A DNA stretch of 64,000 bases. Source: JACCXG01 sp963834305 (GTDB lineage Bacteria; Acidobacteriota; Vicinamibacteria; Vicinamibacterales; 2-12-FULL-66-21). Position 1 is the stretch's first letter. Each line of letters begins with the position of its first letter. Shown here piece by piece: positions 9,972 to 19,878 of this stretch. The notes under the pieces were generated by a model that saw only the letters and a program-made list of their open reading frames with translations, did no database searches and was not told the origin of the DNA. The DNA is taken from the NCBI GenBank assembly GCA_963834305.1, contig CAWIAX010000003.1, positions 806,001-870,000 on the forward strand. The letters are read 5' to 3'. Position numbers and translations under genes: made by a program.

Positions 9972-11789
9972 CAACGGCGCCGGCCGCGTGGTTGCTTGCC
10001 GGCGCCCTCGGTTGTTGTGCAGGTTGCGGCGGGGGGAGCGGCGGATCGCCCTCCCCCGCGCCGAACCCGTCGCCCAATCCCGCCCCGGTTCCGGTTGCCC
10101 GGAACCCGTGCGAATCGCTTCCGCTCCAGGAGCTCCAGGCTCCCGCCGCGTTCGCCCAGATCCTCCAAGCGTGCCCCTGCCGACGGCTCGCCACGATGGC
10201 GCGTGCTCGACGCGCTCTGGACGCACGCGGCACGCCCGAGAGGCGCGGCGATTGCCGCGGACGGGCGGAATGCGGCCACCTCGGCCGACGTCGGCGACGT
10301 GGCGGTGCTGCGCGACGAGGGCGACCTCATCCTGCCGCCGAACGCCTACGACCTCAAGGACGCCGGCCTGCGGTTCACCCGGAACGGGACAGGCGGCTAC
10401 GACGTCCGGACCGAGTCCGCGGCCTTCCGCACCACCCTCGGCACCCGCCTCACGCTCGATGACGACGCGACGGCGCAGGTGGACGTGCCGTTCGCCTTTC
10501 CGTTCTACGCCGGGTCGCACCGCGCCGCGTTCGTGAACTCCGACGGCAACATCACGCTCGGCGAAGGGGACTCGGCCAGCACCGACCGGAACGTCGCCCG
10601 CCTCCTGAGCGGCCCGCCGCGCATCGCGCCGTTCCTCGCCGACCTCGACCCCACCGCGGGCGGAGGCCGCGTCTTCGTCCACGCGGCGAGCGACCAGTAC
10701 ACCGTGACCTGGTGCGGCGTCCGGGGCTTCGACTCGTCGCAGGCCGCCACCGTGCAGGCCACGCTGCTGCCCGACGGCGCGGTCGAAATGAAGTTCGCCA
10801 GCACCATCACGCTCGGCAACGCCATCGTCGGCCTGTCGCCCGGGCGGACCGGGAGCTTCACCCCGGTCAATCTGGGCGCGGCGGCCGCGGCGGGCGGCGG
10901 CGGCGCGATCGGCGAGCGCTTCTCGGAGAATCCCCAGCTCGATACGGTGGCGGCAGCGCGCGCGTTCTACCGCTCGCATGCCGACGACTTCGACCAGCTC
11001 GTGTTCTGGACCGACGTCCGGGTGACCCAGAACGCGTTTGCCTACGAATCGACGGTCGCCAATGCGATCCGCGGCATCGGCCTCGAGATCTTCGACTTCG
11101 CCCGCGACTTCGGCAGCGCCGGGCGGCTCCAGAGTTTCGCCCTGATGGATTTCCTCGGCAAGTACCCCGACGACCCCGGCCAGCGCTTCCTCGGCGAGAA
11201 CAGCACCCTCAGCGTGCTCGGCCAGGAGGTGGGGCATCGCTGGCTGGCGTTCTTCGAGTTCCGCGACCACACCGGGCAGCAGTCCGACGCCCTGCTCGGC
11301 CGCGACCGCGTGCACTGGAGCTTCTTCATGGACTCGGAGAGCTCGGTGATGGAGGGGAACGACATCGAGGACCTCGGCGGCGGGGCGTTCCGGACGTCGG
11401 CCGCCGTGCGGCGCTACAGCCCGCTGGACCAGTACGCCATGGGGCTCCGGCCCGCCACGGACGTGCCCGTGTTCTTCTATGTCGCGAGCCCGGTGAACCT
11501 GTCGCAGCCGAAAGAAGCGGACTCGGCGCCGACGGAGGGCATCACCTTCAACGGCACGCGCCGCGACGTGCTGATCGACGACATCATCGCCATCCATGGG
11601 CCGCGGCAGCCGTCGGCCGCCGACTCGCCGAAGGTGCATCGCCAGGCTTTCGTGTATATCGTTGGCGCGGGACGGGCGGTGGATGCCGGGCAGGTGGCAA
11701 AGGTCGATCGGATTCGACGGCAGTGGGAGACGTTCTTTCTCGCGGCCACGGAGGGACGGATGCGCGTGGAGACGAGGCTGGCACAGTGA
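9968..11789 (+). CDS. secreted lipoprotein with a degenerate zincin-like motif (one frameshift)
   Basis: About 607 codons. The GTG at 9968 overlaps the previous stop. The first frame gives a lipoprotein signal (LAGALGCCAGC) and a Pro/Ser linker. The frame changes somewhere in 10150-10260 and then runs to 11789. The body has a beta-rich domain (AFPFYAGSHRAAFVNSDGNI, VTWCGVRGF) resembling nidogen-like propeptide regions, then a region centred on LGQEVGHRWLAFFEFRD at 11220-11270. In metalloproteases that spot would be HExxH; here the first position is glutamine (QEVGH), so zinc binding may be lost or altered. Remaining family traits are VHWSFFMDSESSVMEGN and SPLDQYAMGLRP. Function unknown; a secreted peptidase relative is the best description. 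Confidence 0.62.
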
Positions 11790-14210
11790 TGACGAGTCGA
11801 GTGGCGCTGCTCGTGGTGTGCGGCCTGCTGTCGGCCGGCGCGGCGATGCCGGCCGGGTGGGGCCAGGCGGCACGAACGCAGGCGAACCGGGCCGCGGCCG
11901 GCGTGGATACCGCCAGGTTCGAGACCATCGAGCGGCTCGTCGAGGAGGAGATTGCCGCGAAGCGGCTGCCCGGCGCGGTGGTTCTGATCGGCGTCGGCGA
12001 TCGCGTGGTCTACCAGAAGGCCCTCGGCGACCGCGCGCTCGTGCCGGCGAAAGAGGCGATGACCCTCGACACGATCTTCGACCTCGCGTCCCTGACGAAG
12101 GTCGTGGCCACGACCACCAGCGTCATGGCGCTGCTCGAGAGGGGCAAGATCAGGCTGAACGACCGCGTCGCGACGTTCGTGCCCGGCTTCGAGCGCTACG
12201 GCAAGGGGGGGATCACCATCCGGCACCTGCTGGCGCACACCTCGGGGCTCCGGCCGGACGTCGATCTCGCAGACGCCTGGACCGGTTCGGACACGGCCAT
12301 CCAGCTGGCGGTCGAGGAAGTTCTTGTCGCTCCTCCGGGAGCGCGGTTCATCTACAGCGACATCAACTTCTTCCTGCTCGGGGACATCGTCCGGCGAATC
12401 AGCGGCGTGCCGCTCGACCAGTTCGCCAGTGAACAGATCTTCGGCCCCCTCGGCATGAAGGACACGATGTTCAATCCGCCCGAATCGCTGCGGCCGCGCA
12501 TCGCGCCAACCGAGGCGTGCACCGAGATCGGCTGGCCATGCGAGGGGCCTGGCGCGAAGATGCTGCGCGGCACGGTGCACGACCCGACGGCGCGGCGCAT
12601 GGGCGGCGTCGCGGGACACGCCGGCCTGTTCGGTACCGCCGCCGACCTCGCGAACTTCTGCCGCATGCTGCTCTCGGGGGGCACGTTCCGGGGGAAGGAG
12701 GTGCTCGCGCCGCTGACCGTGGCGAAGCTCACGACACCGGCGGCGACGGCGGAGGACCGCGGCTCGCGCGCGCTCGGCTGGGACGTGGACTCGGCGTTCT
12801 CGTCGAACCGCGGGGAGCTGCTGCCGCTGGGATCGTTCGGCCACACCGGGTTCACCGGGACGTCGCTGTGGATCGACCCCGCCACCCGGATGTTCGTGAT
12901 CTTCCTGTCGAGCCGGCTGCACCCGGATGGCAAGGGGGACGTGACGCCGCTCCGGGCGCGCGTGGCGACCGTGGCGGCATCGGCGATCGAGTCGGTGCCG
13001 GACCGCTCGCGCGCCTCCCTGTATTTCACGGGCCACGACCATGGCAGCGCGCCGCAGGCGCCGGCGGTGCGTCCGAACGCCGTGGTCACCGGGCTCGACG
13101 CGATGCGCGCCGCCGGGTTCGCCGCGCTGCGGGGCAAGCGGGTCGGCCTGGTGACCAACCACACCGGCCGGTCGCGCGATGGCGTGCCCGCCATCGACCT
13201 GCTGCACGACGCGAAGGACGTCACCCTCGCGGCGCTCTTCAGCCCCGAGCACGGCATCCGCGGCGTGCTCGATGCCAAGGTCCCGTCCTCTAAGGACGAA
13301 AAGACCGGCCTGACGATCCACTCGCTCTACGGCGAGACGCGGCGGCCCACGCCGGCAACTGCTCGAGGGCCTGGATGCGGTGGTGATCGACCTGCAGGAC
13401 ATCGGCGCGCGGTTCTGGACCTACATCACGACGACCGTCTATGTGATGGAAGAGGCGGCAAAGCGCGGGCTCCCGGTCTTCGTGCTGGATCGGCCGAACC
13501 CGATCAACGGCTACCAGATCGAAGGCCCCTCGCTCGATCAGGCGATGACCGGCTTCACCGGCTACTTTCCGGCGATGCCGGTGCGGCACGGGATGACGCT
13601 GGGGGAGCTGGCGCGGCTCTTCAACGGCGAGAACAAGATCGGCGCGGCGCTGACGGTGGTCCCGATGCAGAACTGGGACCGGAACCAGTGGTTCGACGAG
13701 ACCGGCCAGCCGTGGGTCAACCCGTCGCCCAACATGCGCAACCTGATCGAGGCGACGCTGTATCCCGGCATCGGCTCGTTCGAGGGCACCAACCTCTCGG
13801 TCGGGCGGGGGACGGACACGCCGTTCGAGCAGATCGGCGCTCCCTGGATCGACGGCGTGCAGCTGGCCGACGCCATGAACGCGCGGGCGCTCCCCGGTAT
13901 CCGCTTCTACCCGGTACGCTTCACGCCGTCCTCCAGCAAGTACGCGAAGGAGGAATGCCAGGGCGTGTTCATGATCGTGACGGATCGCTCGGCGCTGCGG
14001 CCGGTCCGCGTCGGCCTCGAGCTTGCCGCCATGCTGCACCGGCTCTACGGCGCCCGCTTCGAGCTCGAGCTGGCCGAGCGGCTGTTCGGCTCGAAGGACG
14101 GCCTGGCGCGGGTTCGCGCCGGGGACGACCCGGCATCGATCGCGGCCTCCTGGGGCGCCGCCGAAGCGCGGTGGCGGCTGCTGCGGGCGAAATACCTGTT
14201 GTATCGCTGA
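11789..14210 (+). CDS. fused serine amidase (class C beta-lactamase fold) and DUF1343/NamZ exo-muramidase (one frameshift)
   Basis: About 807 codons with a signal peptide. The first half (about 45-400) is a penicillin-binding/class C serine hydrolase with SLTK (Ser101, Lys104), YSD (Tyr189) and GHTG (His352). The second half, from about residue 425, is DUF1343, the family of the exo-N-acetylmuramidase NamZ, with VGLVTNHTG, FSPEHGIRG, DLQDIGARFWTY and LDRPNPINGYQIEGP. In Bacillus the AmiE amidase and NamZ are separate neighbouring genes of peptidoglycan recycling; here they form one chain, so cleavage of the stem peptide and release of MurNAc could be coupled (inference). A single-base indel near 13358 splits the frame inside DUF1343. 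The ATG overlaps the preceding TGA. Confidence 0.82.
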
Positions 14211-14218
14211 GGGCGGGA

Positions 14219-15484
14219 TCAGACCGCGCGGACGCCGGCGACCCGGCTGCGGCGCTTGTTGGCGTACATCCGCTCGTCGGCCAGTTTCAGGGCATCGTGT
14301 ACGTGGTCGGCGTTCTCGGCCATTTCGGCGGACCCGACACTCAACCCCACGCCCGGTGGCAGGCCGGCGACCACGTCGGGCCGGGCGAACTCGTGCTGGA
14401 GCTCGAGGCCCCGCCTGGCCGCCTCCTCCTCGCGGCACACCAGCAGCAGGAGGAACTCGTCGCCGCCCCAGCGGAAGACGTAGTCCGCGTCCCTGGTCCT
14501 CCGCATCAGGAACGCCGCCACTTCCTTGAGGACACGATCACCGGTCGTGTGCCCGAGCGTGTCGTTGATCGTCTTGAAATGATCCACGTCCACGAAGAGC
14601 AGCGACAGGGGCGTGCCGTAGCGGCGGTGGTTGTTCAGCTCGTGGGTGATGACCTCGTCGAAGAACCGCCGGTTCCGGCAGCCGGTCAGCGCGTCGGTCA
14701 CCACCATCTGGCGCAGCTCCGACTGCGCTGTCTCCAGCCGGCCGTTGGCGGTGCGCAGCTCCTGCGTCATGTCCTCGAAGGTCATGAGCTGCGTCCCCAG
14801 CGCGATGACGAAGTAGAGCGCCAGCTGGAGGAGGAAGAGGTCCGCCGAGATGTCCCCCCGGGGCCCCAGCGCGACCCAGAAGTCGCTGAGCGCGACGGCC
14901 ATCAGCATCACGCCAACCATGGCGGAGCCGAGCAGCCGGGCGCGGCGCAGGATCACCAGGTGGGCGCCGCTCGCGGCGGCGAGGACCAGCCCCATCAGCA
15001 GGTGGCCGGGCGCGAACACCCATTCGGGACCAAGCGCGACCGGGGCGAGCAGGAACCACACGGCCACCGGCAGCAGGACGATCAGCTGGGTGTGGCGCAG
15101 GCGGCTGCCGGGGCCGTAGGCGTCGCCGGCAAACAGGAAGAAAAGACCGCTGGCGATGCCGAGGAACTGCGACAGCCCGTACACGAAGGCCTCGAGCTGG
15201 CCGCTCGCGAGGGTGGCGCCGGTGAACATCGAGGCGGCAAAGCACCCCCAGGCGCCGATCCAGTAGAGGATGTGGCGCTGCCGGCGGTGCAGGTAGAGCA
15301 GGAGGAGGAGGCCAACGATGATCGCGGCCGCCCCGCCAGCCAGCGAGCGCGGCGTGACCTGGCCCGAATCGAGCGCGAGGATGCCGGGCGTGTCCACCGC
15401 GGTCCATGCCGCCGGCGGCTCGGTGAACAGCACCGGCGCGACGAGCAGCAGCACCACGACTACGAGTGCCCGCTTGTTTGACAT
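14219..15484 (-). CDS. membrane-bound diguanylate cyclase (GGDEF)
   Basis: Makes c-di-GMP from two GTP at the inner membrane. Of 421 residues, about 1-230 hold a signal-like first helix and about seven further hydrophobic segments, a sensory membrane domain of 7TM type. A short coiled coil (FEDMTQELRTANGRLETAQSE) leads into the GGDEF domain. The active loop GGDEF is intact at 340-344, and a product-inhibition I-site RDAD lies five residues upstream at 331-334, so the enzyme should be active and feedback-inhibited. Other family motifs are DALTGCRNRRFFD and FVDVDHFKTINDTLGH. It follows DUF420 and ctaB by a short gap on the same strand. It converges with the amidase-muramidase gene, leaving only eight bases between them. 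Confidence 0.9.
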   Translation of the reverse strand: MSNKRALVVVVLLLVAPVLFTEPPAAWTAVDTPGILALDSGQVTPRSLAGGAAAIIVGLLLLLYLHRRQRHILYWIGAWGCFAASMFTGATLASGQLEAFVYGLSQFLGIASGLFFLFAGDAYGPGSRLRHTQLIVLLPVAVWFLLAPVALGPEWVFAPGHLLMGLVLAAASGAHLVILRRARLLGSAMVGVMLMAVALSDFWVALGPRGDISADLFLLQLALYFVIALGTQLMTFEDMTQELRTANGRLETAQSELRQMVVTDALTGCRNRRFFDEVITHELNNHRRYGTPLSLLFVDVDHFKTINDTLGHTTGDRVLKEVAAFLMRRTRDADYVFRWGGDEFLLLLVCREEEAARRGLELQHEFARPDVVAGLPPGVGLSVGSAEMAENADHVHDALKLADERMYANKRRSRVAGVRAV

Positions 15485-15521
15485 TGCCCCACGACCCCGC
15501 GATCAATCCTGGCGACCGCCG

Positions 15522-15947
15522 TCAGTCCATCTGGTAGAGCATCCAGTAGACGACGATGCCGGTCACCGACACGTATAACCACAGTGGCAGCGTCCACCGG
15601 GCAATGGCCACATGGCGGTCGAAACGCCCGCGCAGCGCGCGCCACAGCGTGATCCCGGCCAGCGGCGGAATGACCGCGGCGAGGACCACGTGGGAAATCA
15701 GAATCGTGAAGTAGAGAACGCGGACGGGCCCCCGCCCCTGGAACGGCCGCGACCCTACATGGGCATGATAAATGACGTAGCTGACCAGGAACAGTACCGA
15801 GGTGGCGAACGCCGACAGCATCGCCAGGCGATGGGCGGCGATGCGGCGCTGCCGGATGCAGAAGTAGCCCACGACGAGCAGCACCGCGGCCATCCCGTTG
15901 AGGGTCGCGTTCACGAGGGGCAGGCTGGCGATGAGCCCTTCAGGCAC
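15522..15947 (-). CDS. DUF420 integral membrane protein
   Basis: A 141-residue protein with four hydrophobic segments and conserved histidines (VIYHAHVGS, ILISHVVLAA, GRFDRHVAIARWTLPLWLYV), matching DUF420. Relatives sit beside cytochrome oxidase and heme-biosynthesis genes and are thought to help oxidase assembly; the exact role is not settled. Here it lies 21 bases downstream of the heme O synthase gene on the same strand, which supports that link. Confidence 0.8.
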   Translation of the reverse strand: MPEGLIASLPLVNATLNGMAAVLLVVGYFCIRQRRIAAHRLAMLSAFATSVLFLVSYVIYHAHVGSRPFQGRGPVRVLYFTILISHVVLAAVIPPLAGITLWRALRGRFDRHVAIARWTLPLWLYVSVTGIVVYWMLYQMD

Positions 15948-15968
15948 GGGGAACCGGGTGCGCGCCGC

Positions 15969-16850
15969 TCAGGAGCGGTCCGCGATCATCAGAATCCACA
16001 GCAGCGGCAGGTAGGTGATCGACGCGAAGAAGAGGCGGCGGGCGTCTGCCGCGGACCGCGTGGCCGCAAAACGGACGGCCATGCCCAGGAAGAGGAGCGT
16101 CAGCACGAGCGCCCCGGCGAAATACAGCGCGCCGGACATGCCGACCAGCGTGGGCGCGAGGGCGACCGGCAGCAGCGCCGCCGTGTAGAGCACCGCCTGC
16201 CGCGCGGTGCTCCGTCCGTCGGGCTCGATGACCGGCAGCATCGGCAGGCCGGCCCGCGCGTAGTCCTCCCGGTACATCCAGGCGATGGCGAGGAAGTGCG
16301 GCAGCTGCCAGAGAAAGACGATGGCGAAGAGCACCCACGCGCCGCGGGACAGCGAATGCCCTGCCGCGGCCCATCCGATCACTGGCGGCAGCGCCCCCGG
16401 GATGGCGCCGATCACGGTGGCGAAGGAGGTGCGGCGCTTGAGCGGCGTGTAGACGGCCGCGTAGCTGGCCAGCGTTGCCAGCGCCACCCCGGCGGCCAGC
16501 AGGTTGACCCCGCCGGCCAGCAGCAGCAGGCCGGCGGCCGACAGCAGCAGCCCGAACGTGAGCGCGTCGCCCGGGAGCAGCCGGCCGTCGGGCAGGGGGC
16601 GCAGCCGCGTGCGGCGCATCAGGGCATCGGTATCGCGCTCGAGGACCTGGTTCAGCGCCGAGGCGCCGCCGGCCACCAGGCCGGTGCCGAGGATGGTCCA
16701 CAGGATAGCGGGGCCGTCCGAGAGGTCGCCGCCGGCCATCACGTAGCCGGCCAGGGCGGAGCCGACGACCAGGATGTTCAGCCGCGGCTTCGCCAGCGCG
16801 ACGTAGTCCGACGTCCGTGCGCCCATCCCGATGCCGACCGCGGTCCTCAT
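15969..16850 (-). CDS. ctaB: protoheme IX farnesyltransferase (heme O synthase)
   Basis: Transfers a farnesyl group to heme B to make heme O, an intermediate for heme-copper oxidases. Of 293 residues nearly all are in eight or nine membrane helices. The UbiA-family motif NQVLERDTDALMRRT (about residues 65-80), with the prenyl-diphosphate-binding aspartates, is clear, followed by RPLPDGRL. A second conserved loop is VYTPLKRRTSFATVIGAIPG. The ATG overlaps the stop of the cupredoxin gene by one base (TGATG), so the two are coupled. No oxidase subunits are in the window. Confidence 0.93.
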   Translation of the reverse strand: MRTAVGIGMGARTSDYVALAKPRLNILVVGSALAGYVMAGGDLSDGPAILWTILGTGLVAGGASALNQVLERDTDALMRRTRLRPLPDGRLLPGDALTFGLLLSAAGLLLLAGGVNLLAAGVALATLASYAAVYTPLKRRTSFATVIGAIPGALPPVIGWAAAGHSLSRGAWVLFAIVFLWQLPHFLAIAWMYREDYARAGLPMLPVIEPDGRSTARQAVLYTAALLPVALAPTLVGMSGALYFAGALVLTLLFLGMAVRFAATRSAADARRLFFASITYLPLLWILMIADRS

Positions 16851-17643
16851 CAGTTCGAAGGCTGCGAACCGGCCGCGGCCGCGTCGGCCTTGAACGTGAA
16901 GCTGATGTCCTTCTTCTCGTTGTCGGCCAGCGTCACCCGCGTGCGTCTGGGTGCCGAGCTTCTCGTGCCACGCCTCGATGGTGTAGGTGCCGGCCGGCAG
17001 GTTCTTGAGCTCGAAGGCGCCGCCGCGGCGGCGTGACCGCGAAGTAGGGATGGTCGAGCACGCCGGCGTAGGCCGACATCCAGGTGTGGATGTCGCACTT
17101 GAACCGCACCATCACTTCCGGCGTCGTGAAGTACTTGGTGTCCTTCTGCGTCTGGATCGGCTGGCTGAAGTTGAACTCCGGGTTCGAGCTGCCGAGCGCG
17201 TGCACGGTGTGGAGCGTCGCGTCGCTGTTGACGAACTCGACGTTCTGGCCCACCTGGACGCCGAACACGTGCGGCACGTAGCGGCAGCCTTTCTGATCCA
17301 GCGTCACCGGCTCCGCGGGCGTCTCGAAGAAGTAGTTGCCGAGGCCGTCCTTGACGTAGACGAAGACGTTGCCGAGGCCGCCGTTGTCGCTGACGAACGT
17401 TTCGTAGGTGACGCCGTTCTTGTTCTCGCGCGCGCAGGCCGGGTCGCCCGCCATCCTGATGGGCGCGTTGGCGGGCACCGGCCCGTCGATTGTCACCCGT
17501 CCGGCGACGGCCCCCGCCTTCGACGGGTCGACCCGCTTCGCGTCGGGCGGCGGCGTCCGCTCCGGCGGACGATCGCTTCCCGAGCAGGCGGCGGCCGCCG
17601 CGAGCACGAGCGCGCCGGCCGTGAGTGTCCAGTTGGTGTGCAT
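16850..17643 (-). CDS. cupredoxin-like lipoprotein with C-terminal carboxypeptidase-regulatory-like domain (frame broken twice)
   Basis: About 264 codons. The signal ends in a lipobox (LVLAAAAAC), so the protein is probably anchored in the periplasm. The central domain has a plausible type-1 copper site: histidine in DATLHTVHAL, then Cys, His and Met in KCDIHTWM. A short beta domain follows (GGAFELKNLPAGTYTIEAWH), which binds nothing obvious. Frame breaks near 17028 and 16942 are single-base indels. It precedes ctaB with a one-base overlap, so a role in electron transfer or copper handling for a heme-copper oxidase is a reasonable inference. Confidence 0.78.
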
Positions 17644-17693
17644 GGTCAGTCTTCGGGAATGATACCGCTACCGCGCCCGGGCCGTCCTGCCGG

Positions 17694-19071
17694 CTAGCTG
17701 GTACCGGCGGCTTTCAGCTTGCGCAGGATGCGGTCCTCGATCCAGTGCGCGTCCCACCACTCGACCGGGTTGACCATCCTGCCGTTCACCAGCATCGTGA
17801 AGTGCAGGTGGTCGCCGCCGGCCATGCCGGTCATGCCGCTCCGGCCGATCTGCTGTTCCTTCTCGATCGTCTGCCCGGGCTTCACGTCCATCGACGACAG
17901 GTGGGCGTAGAGGGACTGCACGCCCATGCCGTGATCGACGATCACGCAGTTGCCGTAGATGCCGAGCTCGTCGGCAAAGACCACGATGCCGCGGTTGGCC
18001 GAGACGATCGGCGTGCCGGCGTAGGAGGCGAGGTCGAAGCCGAGGTGCACCTGCTGGTCCACCTCCTTGCCCTTGTAGATGTAGGTCCGCTGGTCGGCGA
18101 ACGCCGATTCCACCGCGGAGTTCGTGAAGGGGTGGAAGACCTGGCCGCGCCACAGCAGCTCGGGCGCCGTGCCGGCGGCAAACGAGGCAATCTTCTCCGC
18201 GTTCTTCCGCCGCAGCTCGCCGTTGACGACGAGGAACTGCGCCAGGTTGTCCCCCTCGGGCTTGACCTCCGTCGTCCCCTCGAGGATGGCCGGGACGACG
18301 CGGTCGAGGAAGCGGTCGTCGAGCTCGATGCGGCTGCGCTTGAAGGGCTTGGGGAAGACGCGGAAGTCGAAGTCGGCGCGGGCCGAGTTGCCGGCCTCGT
18401 CCCTGGCGAACAGCCGGATCGGCGTCTTGAGGTCCTGGTCGTGCAGCAGGGCGAAGAACGCGACACGGAGCGCCGGGTCGGCGATGGACACGCCGTCCAC
18501 CGTGGCGCCGACCGCGGGATAGCCGGGATATTCGATGTCGCCGACCACCACGCCGGACGTCACGTCGGCGGGGGTGGCGCGATAGACGACGGCTTCGGAG
18601 CCGCCGTGGTTGATGTAGTGGTGGGTCGAGGCGATCGAGACCCGCGGGCGCTCGAGCCGGACCTTGACGTCGCGGGTGGCCGTGGCGCGCACCGTGCGGA
18701 TGCCGTAGAGGACCTTGCGGGCGGCGGTCACGGTGATGCGGGCGTCGCCGGACTGCAGGTCGGGGACCGCCGCCTTGCCGACCTCGCGCGCGATGCAGCA
18801 CGCGGTCGGCGCCGTCCTGGCGGACCTGGGCGTCCTTCTGGTCGGCGAGGGAGAACAGCGGCACCGTCTTGCCGTTCTGCTCGAAGACGATCTGGAGCTC
18901 TTCGAGGTGCGCCCCCGGGGCCTGGACGGCGACTTCGAGGGGGCTGGCGGCGCCGACGAACCGTTCGGGCTTGTTGATCTGAATGTCCGGGCCGGCCAGG
19001 CGTCCGGCGTAGAGGTAGGCGCCGCCGAGGGCGAGGACCACGATCAGGACGAGGCCGAGCAGGAAACGCAT
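17694..19071 (-). CDS. membrane-anchored M23 (LytM-type) peptidase (one frameshift)
   Basis: About 458 codons. An N-terminal membrane segment (MRFLLGLVLIVVLALGGAYL) is followed by Ig-like beta domains and a C-terminal M23 domain. Zinc ligands are visible: histidine and aspartate in HLGFDLA, and the HLH of GGDHLHF. FADELGIYGNCVIVDHGMGV is typical of the fold. Such enzymes cut peptide cross-links in peptidoglycan, or act as activators when degenerate; here the ligands look complete. A single-base indel near 18800 splits the N-terminal 90 residues from the rest. A TATCAT hexamer ends six bases before the ATG. It diverges from the tRNA-Glu gene. Confidence 0.85.
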
Positions 19072-19077
19072 CTGTTG

Positions 19078-19083
19078 ATGATA
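19078..19083 (-). promoter_or_regulatory. -10 element of the M23 peptidase gene (leaderless layout)
   Basis: TATCAT on the minus strand, six bases (CAACAG), then the ATG at 19071. No clear -35. It shares the divergent region with the tRNA promoter at 19140. Confidence 0.55.
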
Positions 19084-19139
19084 CCCGCTGGACGGCCGGC
19101 CGGGCCGGCGCGGCCGTTCCGGACGGGTCAGGGCCGCGG

Positions 19140-19169
19140 TTGACGGGCCCGGAAGCGGCCTGTTAATAT
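19140..19169 (+). promoter_or_regulatory. sigma-70 promoter of tRNA-Glu
   Basis: TTGACG at 19140-19145 and TAATAT at 19164-19169 with an 18-base spacer (or TTAATA one base earlier with 17). The expected transcript start is about ten bases before the tRNA 5' end. Confidence 0.7.
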
Positions 19170-19186
19170 TGGAGGTTCCTGCACGT

Positions 19187-19261
19187 GCCGGTATCGTCTA
19201 GGGGTCAGGACACGTGGTTCTCAGCCACGGGACCGGGGTTCGAATCCCCGTACCGGTACCA
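19187..19261 (+). tRNA. tRNA-Glu (anticodon CUC)
   Basis: A 75-base cloverleaf. The acceptor strands GCCGGTA (19187-19193) and TACCGGT pair over seven positions with a G-U closing pair. The anticodon stem CGTGG/CCACG holds loop TTCTCAG, giving anticodon CTC. The T arm CGGGG-TTCGAAT-CCCCG is perfect, and the 3' CCA is encoded. It reads GAG codons, which are abundant in a genome this rich in GC. A tandem repeat begins on its last base. Confidence 0.95.
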
Positions 19262-19500
19262 ACCTTCGCCAAACGCTCGCTTCGCTCGCGGCTTCGGCTG
19301 GGCAGGCCATCCTTCGCTCACCAACTGACGCTGCGCGAGCTACGGCTGGGCAGGCCATCTCCCGCTCGCCAACTGACGCTGCGCGAGCTTCGGCTGGGCA
19401 GGCCATCTCCCGCTCGCCAACTGACGCTGCGCGAGCTTCGGCTGGGCAGGCCAACCTTCGCCAAACGCTCGCTTCGCTCGCGGCTTCGGTTGGCAAGCCG
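19261..19500. repeat. 48-bp tandem repeat, five units, abutting tRNA-Glu
   Basis: Units start at 19261, 19309, 19357, 19405 and 19453. Units three and four are identical; unit two differs from them at a few positions. Units one and five form a second subtype that opens AACCTTCGCCAAACGCTCG, and their first 37 bases are identical. The consensus core GGCTGGGCAGGCC recurs at exact 48-base steps. Because 48 is divisible by three, several frames stay open through the array; those ORFs are artefacts of the repeat. Confidence 0.9.
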
Positions 19501-19690
19501 CGCCAAGTGAGCGCGCGCGCAGGTTGCTGCCACCAGCGGCCAGCGGCGGTAGAGGCGCCGCATCCGTAAGCAGACCCGTCCGGCCAAGAGTGGGCGCAGG
19601 CTATGGCGTAATGGCTGGCGGCGGGATAGCCTTCACGCAACAATCTGCTTTCCCCGTCTGTGGTGTCGATAGCGGCAAAGGGAGCATGTC

Positions 19691-19878
19691 GTGAAACACG
19701 GACTCGACGCTCGCGCCCTCTCGGTCGCGTTTGCCGGCTTCTGCCTCGCCGCACTTGCGATAAGCCTCAGAATCCTTTCCGTGTGGCTCGATTCGGCCTT
19801 CTTGGTTACTGCGCCATAGTGAATCTTGCGGTAGGACTGGCAGGATTGTGGCTTGCTGGGTTCTTCGCGAAGCGATAG
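19691..19878 (+). CDS. possible small two-helix membrane protein (frameshifted)
   Basis: Not recognised. A GTG at 19691 follows a GGGAG ribosome site by eight bases. It reads VKHGLDARALSVAFAGFCLA and onward as one hydrophobic segment to a stop at 19817-19819. A one-base change near 19814 would continue it into IVNLAVGLAGLWLAGFFAKR, a second hydrophobic segment ending at a TAG at 19876. The joined product would be about 62 residues. It may be a real small protein, or debris in this repeat-rich gap. Confidence 0.35.

Noticed and set aside
9012..11873. A minus-strand open frame of over 950 codons.
   Set aside because: It lies opposite two plus-strand genes that show clear domain motifs; its own translation shows none.
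10712..15481. A single plus-strand open frame of about 1,589 codons.
   Set aside because: It joins an out-of-frame part of the 9968 gene, the true amidase-muramidase up to its indel, and the antisense of the diguanylate cyclase. GC-rich DNA has few stop codons, so long shadows are expected.
19261..19500. The tandem array as a CRISPR.
   Set aside because: The units are contiguous, with no variable spacers and no cas genes nearby.
19214..19510. A 98-residue protein with perfect 16-residue repeats.
   Set aside because: The repeats are the translation of the 48-bp tandem array, which stays open in several frames. It also begins inside the tRNA gene.
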